DNA from: Rhodothermales bacterium
Lineage (GTDB): Bacteria > Bacteroidota > Rhodothermia > Rhodothermales > UBA10348
DNA length: 64,000 bases
Assembly: GCA_024711125.1 (NCBI GenBank)
Contig: JANJTM010000038.1
Coordinates: forward strand, 1-64,000
Direction of reading: 5' to 3'
Part shown: positions 16,695-23,601 of the stretch, piece by piece
Layout of the letters: the number at the start of each line of letters is the position of its first letter
Numbering within the stretch: position 1 is the stretch's first letter
Position numbers and translations under genes: made by a program
The notes under the pieces: generated by a model
Databases searched by the model: none
The model's input: only the letters and a program-made list of their open reading frames with translations
What the model was told of the DNA's origin: nothing

Positions 16695-18287
16695 TCACAC
16701 GGGATCGGTCGTGGATACGCCGTCGATCAACCGACGGATGCCCAGCGGGTTCGCGTCCCTCAGTTCGGGCGGAAGCCGGTCCTCCGGGAAGCCCTGCCAG
16801 GTCACGGGACGGGCGAAGCGGAAGATGGCGGCCGTGCCCACCGAGGTCGATCGCGCATCGGTGGTCGCCGGCCACGGGCCGCCGTGGGTCATGGCCGGGC
16901 ATACCTCGACACCCGTCGGGTACCCGTTGAAGATCAGCCGGCCCACCCTCGTCTCGAGGAGCGCGACGAGATCGGCGAAACGGGCCAGGTCGTCGGGCGT
17001 GCCGTGTACCGTGGCCGTGAGGTTGCCCTCGAGCCGGCGTGCGGCGTCGAGCAGGGTCTCCCGGTCCTCGGCCTCCACGACGAGGGAGACGGGACCGAAG
17101 ATTTCTTCGTGCAGGTGCGGGTTGCCGATGAACGTGCGCGCGTCGGCCATCAGCATCGCGGCTTGGGCCACGGTCGCCGAGGCAGGATCGGTCGACGCTC
17201 CCTGGCCCAGCGTGCGCACGCCCGTCGTCGCGGTCCACCGGGAAATGCCGGATGCGTAAGCCGCCTTGATGCCGTCGTGCAGCATCGTGAGCGCCGGGCT
17301 CGCCGAAACGGCCTGTCCGGCCGCTGCGGCAAACCGATCGAGGCCCGTGCCCGCGATTCCAAATACCAGGCCCGGGTTCGTGCAGAACTGGCCCGAGCCC
17401 AGCGTCACCGACGAGACCAGTCCCGTTGCGATCGTGTCGGCCCGCTCGGCGAGCGCTCCGGGCAGCACGAACACCGGGTTCGTGGATCCCATTTCTGCGA
17501 ACACGGGGATCGGCTGCGGTCGGGCCGAAGCCGCGTCGTACAGCGCGCGCCCGGCGCGAAGCGACCCCGTGAAGCCCACGGCCTGGATGGCCGGGTGACA
17601 GACCAGTTCGAGGCTGACGTCCGGCTCGATCCCGTGCAGCAGCGAAAACATGCCGGGGTGGAAGCCGGTTTCGGCAATCGCCTCGGCGATCGCCGTCGCT
17701 ACCAGTTCCGACGTACCCGGATGGGCGGGATGCGCCTTGCAGACGACCGGACATCCGGCGGCGAGTGCAGACGCGGTGTCACCCCCGGCGACCGAAAACG
17801 CGAGCGGAAAATTGGAGGCGCCGAAGACGGCCACCGGTCCGATGCCGACCAGCATCCGCCGCAGGTCCGGGCGCGGAACCGGCGATCGTTCCGGTTGCGC
17901 CCGGTCGATGCGCGCGTCGACCCAGGAGCCGTCCCGCAGCAGGGCAGCGAACATGCGCAGTTGCCCGGTCGTGCGGCCCCGTTCTCCCTGCAGGCGGGCG
18001 CCCGGGAGGCCGGTTTCGGCCGTCGCCCGTTCGATGAGCGTTTCTCCGAGGGCCTCGATCCGGGTCGCAATCGCATCCAGGAGGCGCGCCCTGTCGGCGC
18101 CCGACCGCCGGCGCTCGACCTCGAACGCCATGCGGGCTGCATGGCAGGCGCCGGCGACTTCGGTCTGGGTGGCCTGGACGAAAGCCGGATCGAGCCGCAC
18201 GCCCGTCCTTGGGTCCGTTGCATGGAACGCGTGGTTTCCCTCGGCAGACGGTCTTCCCGCCACGTGGTTCTTTCCGGTGATGCTCAT
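16695..18287 (-). CDS. 2,5-dioxovalerate (alpha-ketoglutaric semialdehyde) dehydrogenase
   Basis: 530 residues from the chosen start. This aldehyde dehydrogenase subgroup oxidises 2,5-dioxopentanoate to 2-oxoglutarate with NAD(P), the last step of hydroxyproline (and pentose/glucarate) breakdown. The N-terminus ITGKNHVAG is characteristic of the subgroup. The active-site Cys lies in LGSGQFCTNPG (about 302) and the general-base Glu in FAEMGSTNP (about 265). The cofactor Asn lies in FGASNFPLAFSVAGGDTASAL. The ATG at 18287 overlaps the GntR stop as ATGA, suggesting coupled translation. An ATG two codons earlier (18293) is also possible. Confidence 0.9.
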   Translation of the reverse strand: MSITGKNHVAGRPSAEGNHAFHATDPRTGVRLDPAFVQATQTEVAGACHAARMAFEVERRRSGADRARLLDAIATRIEALGETLIERATAETGLPGARLQGERGRTTGQLRMFAALLRDGSWVDARIDRAQPERSPVPRPDLRRMLVGIGPVAVFGASNFPLAFSVAGGDTASALAAGCPVVCKAHPAHPGTSELVATAIAEAIAETGFHPGMFSLLHGIEPDVSLELVCHPAIQAVGFTGSLRAGRALYDAASARPQPIPVFAEMGSTNPVFVLPGALAERADTIATGLVSSVTLGSGQFCTNPGLVFGIAGTGLDRFAAAAGQAVSASPALTMLHDGIKAAYASGISRWTATTGVRTLGQGASTDPASATVAQAAMLMADARTFIGNPHLHEEIFGPVSLVVEAEDRETLLDAARRLEGNLTATVHGTPDDLARFADLVALLETRVGRLIFNGYPTGVEVCPAMTHGGPWPATTDARSTSVGTAAIFRFARPVTWQGFPEDRLPPELRDANPLGIRRLIDGVSTTDPV

Positions 18288-18973
18288 GCCCATGTGGTCT
18301 GTCTGCTTTCGAGCGTTTCGCGGGTGATCTGCTCGAGGTAGTCGATGAGAAGGTCCGAAGCACGAATCGCCGCCGTCTCGTCCCCGTCCGCCACGGCACG
18401 CAGCATGACGCCGTGCAGCAGGGCAGACCGGGCGACGTCTCCCTCGTGACGGTACTGCATCCAGAACCGTCGGCAGTGCGCGTGGAGCGGCGCCGTCGCG
18501 CTTACGGCGTATGGATTGTGCGCAGCGCGGGCCAGCAGGCGGTCGCCCTCGCGGTCAGCCTGCATGAAGGCGGCGACCGTCGTTTCGGAAGCGGCCCGTT
18601 CCATGGACTGCGCTACGCGGAATATCCGGTCTCGCTCGATGGCCGTCGCCCGGCGCGTCGCCGACGCCAGCACCAGGCGATCCAGGACGCGCCGGGCGTC
18701 GAGCAGTGCCAGGAAATCGACGAGATCGATGTCGGCGACGACCATGCCCCTCCTGGGCATGACGTGGATCAGCCGTTCCGCGGCCAGGCGCTGCAGGGCC
18801 TCACGAACCGGGGTGCGTCCCAGCCCCGTCAGCGCGACCGCCTCGGCCTCGGAAAAGACCGCCCCCGGCGGCAGCCGGAGCGTCACGATCAACTCCTCCA
18901 GGACTTCGTAGGCCGACTCGGCCAACGTAGGGCGTGCCGGAAGGACGGTCCCAGCGGAAACATCGACCGTCAT
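18284..18973 (-). CDS. GntR-family (FCD domain) transcriptional regulator of the hydroxyproline operon
   Basis: 229 residues. The N-terminal winged helix (about 15-75) reads AYEVLEELIVTLRLPPG and then GRTPVREALQRLAAERL, the GntR recognition-helix signature. The C-terminal two-thirds is an all-helical FCD effector domain, as in FadR/VanR-type members. It sits second in the operon, between the DapA-like and aldehyde dehydrogenase genes, so it very likely controls the pathway it is embedded in. A TGATATATCA palindrome lies 5 bases before its start and a near-copy lies in front of the first gene, so self-regulation is plausible. The effector is probably hydroxyproline or a pathway intermediate, which is inferred. 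Confidence 0.88.
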   Translation of the reverse strand: MTVDVSAGTVLPARPTLAESAYEVLEELIVTLRLPPGAVFSEAEAVALTGLGRTPVREALQRLAAERLIHVMPRRGMVVADIDLVDFLALLDARRVLDRLVLASATRRATAIERDRIFRVAQSMERAASETTVAAFMQADREGDRLLARAAHNPYAVSATAPLHAHCRRFWMQYRHEGDVARSALLHGVMLRAVADGDETAAIRASDLLIDYLEQITRETLESRQTTWA

Positions 18974-18978
18974 GAGGG

Positions 18979-18988
18979 TGATATATCA
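18979..18988. promoter_or_regulatory. Candidate GntR operator (internal, before the regulator gene)
   Basis: A perfect 10-base palindrome, TGATATATCA, overlaps the stop codon of the DapA-like gene and ends 5 bases before the GntR start. It is AT-rich in a GC-rich setting and nearly repeats the site at 19925-19934. The GntR/FCD family commonly binds short AT-centred palindromes near its own gene. Binding is inferred only. Confidence 0.5.
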
Positions 18989-19894
18989 GAGAGTCGGTAG
19001 GTCCGGACGCGAAGCGAGCGCGGTCCGGATGATCGCCTCGACGCGGTCTCGTTCGGCGCCGACGAGAGGGAGTCGGGGCGGACGCACGGTCTCGGTGCCC
19101 ATTCCCGTGTGGACCTCGGCCAGCTTGATGTTCTGCACGAGCTTGGTTGAAACGTCGAGGTGAAGGAGCGGCATGAACCATCGGTAGATCTCCACCGCTT
19201 CGGCCACGCGGCCCGCCTTTACCAGCTCGTAGATCACTACCGTTTCGCGGGGGAACGCGCAGACGAGACCGGCTACCCATCCGACGGCGCCCAGCACCAG
19301 CGCCTCGAGCGCGATGTCGTCCACGCCGCAGAAAATCCGGAAGCGATCCCCGACCCGGTTGCGGATATCGGTGATTCGCCGCACGTCGTCGGATGACTCC
19401 TTGATGGCCTCGAATTTCGGCTCGTCGGCCAGTTCCTCGAAACCGTCCGGCGTGATGTCCACCTTGTACGAAACCGGGTTGTTGTACACCATGATCGGCA
19501 GGTCGCTTGCGCGCGCCACCGTCTTCATGTACGTCACGGTTTCCCGGCGATCGCTCACGTACAGCATCGGCGGCAGCAGCATGATTCCGGCCGCGCCGGC
19601 CTCCTGCACCCGCTTCACGAACCGGCAGGCGTCGGCCGTGGAACGCTCGGCGACACCACACACCACGGGCACGCGACCCGCCGCCTCGCTTACGGCGATG
19701 CGAACCAACTCGATCTTCTCGTCGGGAGTCAGGGTCGAGGCCTCCCCGAGCGAACCGCTCACGATGATGCCATGCACGCCCGCGTCGATCTGGGCGGCGA
19801 TGTGCCGGCGATTCCAGGCCTCGTCCAGCGAGAGGTCATCTGCAAACTTGGTGGTAACGGCGGGAAACACTCCACGCCAGTCGATTCGCGTCAT
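18986..19894 (-). CDS. DapA-family lyase/deaminase, likely 1-pyrroline-4-hydroxy-2-carboxylate deaminase
   Basis: 302 residues of the DHDPS/NAL TIM-barrel family. The Schiff-base lysine is K165 in EAIKESSDD and the proton-relay tyrosine is Y137 in MVYNNPVSYKV. In hydroxyproline clusters this family member deaminates 1-pyrroline-4-hydroxy-2-carboxylate to 2,5-dioxopentanoate, the substrate of the aldehyde dehydrogenase here. It is the first gene of the operon and starts at ATG 19894. An open frame continues upstream as far as 20851 through the tRNA gene, but that extension is an artefact. It is not dihydrodipicolinate synthase by context; a KDG-aldolase-like activity cannot be excluded. Confidence 0.85.
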   Translation of the reverse strand: MTRIDWRGVFPAVTTKFADDLSLDEAWNRRHIAAQIDAGVHGIIVSGSLGEASTLTPDEKIELVRIAVSEAAGRVPVVCGVAERSTADACRFVKRVQEAGAAGIMLLPPMLYVSDRRETVTYMKTVARASDLPIMVYNNPVSYKVDITPDGFEELADEPKFEAIKESSDDVRRITDIRNRVGDRFRIFCGVDDIALEALVLGAVGWVAGLVCAFPRETVVIYELVKAGRVAEAVEIYRWFMPLLHLDVSTKLVQNIKLAEVHTGMGTETVRPPRLPLVGAERDRVEAIIRTALASRPDLPTL

Positions 19895-19924
19895 CGGGCG
19901 GTTGCCTTCCGGTTGATGTAGCAC

Positions 19925-19934
19925 TAATATATCA
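19925..19934. promoter_or_regulatory. Candidate GntR operator in the divergent promoter
   Basis: TAATATATCA differs by one base from the perfect palindrome at 18979. It lies between the DapA-like start (19894) and the TRIC-family start (19958), in a gap of only 63 bases. The TAATAT at its left edge could serve as a -10 element for the rightward gene. A repressor bound here could therefore control both directions. Inferred. Confidence 0.5.
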
Positions 19935-19957
19935 CCGCACCGATGCGGGAGCAACCC

Positions 19958-20560
19958 ATGCTTGAACTGCTGGACCTGGCCGGAACCTTCGTATTCGCTG
20001 TCGCCGGGGCCTTTCGCGCCGCTCGCCACGACCTCGATCTGTTGGGCATCATGGTCCTGGCCGTGATCACCGGGGTCGGCGGCGGACTGATCCGCGACAT
20101 GCTCATCGGCGCTACGCCCGCCGCTGCCCTGCAGGACGAGCGCTATCTCACCGTGTGCGCGCTGGGAGGGATCCTCGTGTTCTTCGCCGCCCCGCACGTG
20201 GAGGCGCGCTGGCGCGTCGTGATGCTGGCCGACGCGATCGGCCTTGGCGTCTTCGCCGCCGTTGGAGCGGCCAAGGGACTCGCCTTCGGCCTCGGTCCGA
20301 TCGGAGTGGTCATCATGGCGGCACTCACCGCGACCGGCGGTGGGGTCATCCGCGATCTGCTGGTCCAGGAGATTCCCGCGGTGATCCGGAACGACTTCTA
20401 CGCCACGGCCGCGCTCATCGGGGGCGGCGTCTATTTCCTGCTTGCCCGCATACCCGCGCCGGAGGCGGTCACGCTCTGGACGGCAGCCGTCGTCACGACG
20501 GGGGCGCGACTCTTCGCCATGTACCGCGGCGTCAACCTCCCGAGGGCGCGCACGCGGTAG
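19958..20560 (+). CDS. TRIC/YicG (UPF0126)-family membrane protein
   Basis: 200 residues with about seven membrane segments forming two inverted halves. Each half carries the family glycine signature: TGVGGGLIRDMLIG in the first and TATGGGVIRDLLVQEIP in the second. The family includes TRIC-type cation channels and E. coli YicG, reported as a glycine transporter. The ATG at 19958 is preferred over 19943 because GGGAG lies six bases upstream and the family usually begins near this point. It is divergent from the hydroxyproline operon and shares its promoter gap. It may therefore handle an amino acid or imino acid in that pathway, which is an inference from position only. Confidence 0.85.
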   Translation: MLELLDLAGTFVFAVAGAFRAARHDLDLLGIMVLAVITGVGGGLIRDMLIGATPAAALQDERYLTVCALGGILVFFAAPHVEARWRVVMLADAIGLGVFAAVGAAKGLAFGLGPIGVVIMAALTATGGGVIRDLLVQEIPAVIRNDFYATAALIGGGVYFLLARIPAPEAVTLWTAAVVTTGARLFAMYRGVNLPRARTR

Positions 20561-20572
20561 GGGCCTTGCACG

Positions 20573-20613
20573 AAAAAAGGGGAAGCCTGACGGCTCCCCC
20601 TTTTCCTTTTCCG
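20573..20613 (+). terminator. Terminator after the TRIC-family gene
   Basis: AAAAGGGGAAGCC and GGCTCCCCCTTTT form a stem with a small bulge around a TGAC loop, followed by CCTTTTCC. It begins just after the stop codon at 20560. The A-rich left side means it could also act on transcripts coming from the right. Confidence 0.75.
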
Positions 20614-20630
20614 TCGGGGTGGCGGGATTT
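20613..20630. repeat. Second copy of the tRNA-Pro 3' end
   Basis: The 18 bases GTCGGGGTGGCGGGATTT match 20744-20761 exactly. That segment holds the 3' acceptor strand and part of the T arm of the tRNA-Pro gene plus one flanking base. The copies are 131 bases apart in the same orientation. Beyond the match, similarity to the tRNA fades quickly, so this is a fragment and not a second intact tRNA gene. Confidence 0.8.
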
Positions 20631-20689
20631 ACGCGCGACCACCCACCCCGCCTCGTCCTCAGCCGCGCCGCGCGTGAATCCCGCTCGCA

Positions 20690-20740
20690 TACACAAAACG
20701 GGAGGCTGTCGGCCGTCTGCGGCTTCGACACCCTCCCGTT
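20690..20740 (-). terminator. Terminator of the tRNA-Pro transcript
   Basis: A long hairpin pairs AACGGGAGG-TGTCG (20697-20711) with CGACA-CCTCCCGTT (20726-20740). On the minus strand it is followed by TTTTGTGT. It lies 5 bases downstream of the tRNA 3' end. Confidence 0.8.
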
Positions 20741-20744
20741 CCAG

Positions 20745-20818
<74 letters not shown>

Positions 20819-20932
20819 AATGAGTGCGTCCGACGTGGTCGGTCGACCCAAAGAGTATCAAAATACGGCCTCGAGCCCCCGCGCGCCAACAACCTGTCGC
20901 GCATCACGCAGGCTTCATGGCCCGATTCCCGC

Positions 20933-21313
20933 TCAGGACAGCCCCGTGAGCTCCCGGATCTTTCCCTTCAGCTGCTCGAAATCGATGGGCTTGGCCACGT
21001 AGCCGTCGCACTCGAGGTCCTCGGCCTGGCCGCGGAAATGGTCGTTGTCGTACGCGGTCATCATGCAGACCGGCACCGGCGGGGGCTCGGCCTTGATGCG
21101 CCGAAGCAGTTCGAAGCCCGTCATGCCGGGCATGTTGATGTCTGACAGCACGAGCACGACATCGGCCTTTCCGCTCTGTTCGAGCACGTCCAGGGCTTCC
21201 TCACCCGAGAACGCGAACACCAGGTCGATTTCGCCGCGCGCGATTTCCCGACGGAAGCGCAGGCGGAAGAGCTGTTCGACGTCGCGCTCGTCGTCGACTA
21301 CGAGAACTTTCAT
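20933..21313 (-). CDS. Stand-alone response regulator receiver (CheY-like)
   Basis: 126 residues consisting of a single receiver domain. The acidic pocket is D7/D8, the phosphoacceptor is D58 in [10 protein letters not shown] and the conserved lysine is K108 in YVAKPIDF. There is no output domain, so it should act by protein contact or as a phosphorelay carrier. Its first helix region ([19 protein letters not shown] followed by [11 protein letters not shown]) closely resembles the receiver inside the neighbouring kinase fusion ([19 protein letters not shown] then [11 protein letters not shown]). They are likely paralogues. It is divergently oriented to that kinase, with 188 bases between the two starts. 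Confidence 0.9.
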   Translation of the reverse strand: MKVLVVDDERDVEQLFRLRFRREIARGEIDLVFAFSGEEALDVLEQSGKADVVLVLSDINMPGMTGFELLRRIKAEPPPVPVCMMTAYDNDHFRGQAEDLECDGYVAKPIDFEQLKGKIRELTGLS

Positions 21314-21501
21314 GGTTCCGGGAGGGCTGGGGGGCGCACGAATGTACGAGAAGATCCCGTCTGCCGCACGACGCGCCGCCAGGTCTGCCGAGCGTGGTCG
21401 GCACGGCCGAAATACCGCCGCGGACTGGCAATTGGCCTACGCGGTCCGTTACTTGGCGCGCCCTTCCGGATTGCCCCCACCGGAGCCCGCAACCCTCACC
21501 C

Positions 21502-23595
21502 ATGGCAGCATCGCACTTTTCGCAGGACCCGTCCTCGCTCGTCGGCCGTGACATCGCGCAGTACACCGTCGTCGAGTACATCGGCGGCGGCGGCATGGGC
21601 GTCGTGTACAAGGCGGAAGACCGTCGCCTCGGCCGGTTCGCCGCGTTGAAATTCCTTCCGACCGCGGTCGGATTCGATCCGGCCGCACGCGAACGATTCC
21701 TCCGGGAAGCCCGGTCTGCTTCGGCGCTGGATCACGCGAACATCTGCACGATCTACGAGACCGCCGAGACCGATACCGGGGATGTCTACATCGCGATGGC
21801 CTATTACGAGGGCTCGACCCTCGACGCCGTCATTGAACGGGGCGCGGCGGAGGTGGACCGGGTCCTCGATCTCGCGATCCAGGTGGCCGACGGCCTCGCC
21901 GCGGCGCACGCCCGCGGGATCGTGCACCGCGACATGAAGCCCGCCAACGTCTTCGTGACCCGGGAGGGCATCGTCAAGATCCTCGACTTCGGCCTGGCGA
22001 AATCCGGGGAATCGGGCGTGGTGACCCAGCAGGGGGCCATCGTGGGCACGGCGGCCTACATGGCGCCGGAGCAGGCCTCCGGGGCCCGGGTCGACCACAG
22101 GGCCGACATCTGGGCGGTCGGCACGATCCTGTACGAGATGCTGGCCGGGGAGCGGCCCTTTCCGGGTTCGTATCCGCAGGCGATCGTCTACGGAATCCTG
22201 AATTCCGACCCCGAACCGTTGTCCGGGCGGCGCGCCGGGCTCCCGCTCCAATTGGTCCAGATCGTCGAGAGGTGCCTCGCCAAAGACCCGGACCGGCGGT
22301 ATTCGCGCGTCGCCGACGTGCGGGATGCCCTGGTCGCGGTACGCGAGCGCCGCACGGCCCGTGACCAGGCCCGGGACCTGGTGACCGAGCCGGAGGAGCG
22401 CACCCAGCCGACGCCCACCACCCCGTCCGCACCCGTGGACGAGGGCGGGCCGCTGCACGTGCTGTGCGTCGACGACGAACCGGAGGTCGAGCTCCTCGTC
22501 CAGCAGCGATTCCGCAAGCGTATCCGGGCCGGCGAGTGGACGTTCTCCTTCGCCACCGACGGGCGGGACGCCCTGCGCAAGCTCGCCGCCTCTCCCGACA
22601 TCGGGATCGTGCTGACCGACCTCAACATGCCGGGCATGGACGGCCTGGCCCTGCTTGCCGAATTGTCGGAACTGGACCGCGTCATCCGGACGGTCGTGGT
22701 CTCGGCCTACGGCGACATGGGCAAGATCCGGACCGCGATGAACCGAGGCGCCTTCGACTTCATCACCAAGCCCGTCGACTTCCAGGATCTCGAGGCCACG
22801 GTGCTCAAGGCGCAGAAGGACCTCGACATCTACCGAAGGGCGCTCCGGTCGCAGGAGCAGCTCGTGTCCATCCGGCAGGAACTCGACATCGCGAGCCGCA
22901 TCCAGGAGGCGATCCTGCCCGTGACGTTTCCGCAGATGGCCGGTCTCGAGGTCTACGGCTTCAGCGCACCGGCGCAGGAAGTGAGCGGAACGTTTTACGA
23001 CGCGTTTCCGATCGACGGAAAGCGGATCGGGCTCATCGTCGGCGATGCGGCGTCCCGCGGAGTGACCGCCGCCCTGCTCATGGCCATGGGGCAGACCTTC
23101 GTCAAGGGTTTCCTGCAGCAGGGCCAGGCACCCCACGCGGCGCTGATGCAACTCAACCGGCTCCTGTTCGCCGACGGACTGCCCACCGTGTCGCTCCAGG
23201 TCGTCGCGGCCGTCGCCGATCCGGACGCCGGCACGCTCACCTATGCCAACGCCGGCCACTCGGCGCCGCTCCTTCGTCGCGCCGACGGCGACGTGCGCCT
23301 GCTGGCACCGAAGTTCGCCTCGATCTGGTCTTCGGGAGATTCGCTGCTCGACTCCACCACGATCGATTTCGCCATCGGTGACGCGGTCCTCTTGCCCACC
23401 CGCGGAGTCACCGAGACCGCGAACGGCGCCGGATCGCCGTTTACCGAGGAGCGGCTGGCGACGACGGTCCGGGAGATTTCGGATACACGGCCGAGCCAGA
23501 TGATCCGGCACGTGGTGCGCACCGTCCACGACTTCGCCGACGACGCGGATCCGAAGGAGGATCTCACGCTGCTCGCGGTTCGCCGGACGGGGTGA
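21502..23595 (+). CDS. Ser/Thr protein kinase - receiver - degenerate PP2C (RsbU/SpoIIE-like) fusion
   Basis: 697 residues. The Hanks kinase (about 20-285) is complete: GGGGMGVV loop, K50, E69, HRD with D144, DFG with D162, and APE at 188-190. A receiver follows (about 318-435) with D373 in [11 protein letters not shown] and K423 in ITKPVDF. After a helical linker comes an RsbU-like phosphatase domain (about 475-697). There, GGDxYD has become SGTFYD (Thr497) and YTDGVTE has become PTRGVTE (Arg634), while D515 and D687 remain. Two metal ligands are therefore lost and phosphatase activity is doubtful. The ATG at 21502 directly precedes the kinase; an upstream extension to 21394 is ignored. It converges on the kinase gene at 23602, with only 6 bases between stops. 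Confidence 0.88.
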   Translation: MAASHFSQDPSSLVGRDIAQYTVVEYIGGGGMGVVYKAEDRRLGRFAALKFLPTAVGFDPAARERFLREARSASALDHANICTIYETAETDTGDVYIAMAYYEGSTLDAVIERGAAEVDRVLDLAIQVADGLAAAHARGIVHRDMKPANVFVTREGIVKILDFGLAKSGESGVVTQQGAIVGTAAYMAPEQASGARVDHRADIWAVGTILYEMLAGERPFPGSYPQAIVYGILNSDPEPLSGRRAGLPLQLVQIVERCLAKDPDRRYSRVADVRDALVAVRERRTARDQARDLVTEPEERTQPTPTTPSAPVDEGGPLHVLCVDDEPEVELLVQQRFRKRIRAGEWTFSFATDGRDALRKLAASPDIGIVLTDLNMPGMDGLALLAELSELDRVIRTVVVSAYGDMGKIRTAMNRGAFDFITKPVDFQDLEATVLKAQKDLDIYRRALRSQEQLVSIRQELDIASRIQEAILPVTFPQMAGLEVYGFSAPAQEVSGTFYDAFPIDGKRIGLIVGDAASRGVTAALLMAMGQTFVKGFLQQGQAPHAALMQLNRLLFADGLPTVSLQVVAAVADPDAGTLTYANAGHSAPLLRRADGDVRLLAPKFASIWSSGDSLLDSTTIDFAIGDAVLLPTRGVTETANGAGSPFTEERLATTVREISDTRPSQMIRHVVRTVHDFADDADPKEDLTLLAVRRTG

Positions 23596-23601
23596 AGGCC
23601 G

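Noticed and set aside
18986-19894. Dihydrodipicolinate synthase (dapA) for lysine synthesis
   Set aside because: The fold matches, but it is embedded in the hydroxyproline operon with its own regulator, and no lysine genes are nearby.
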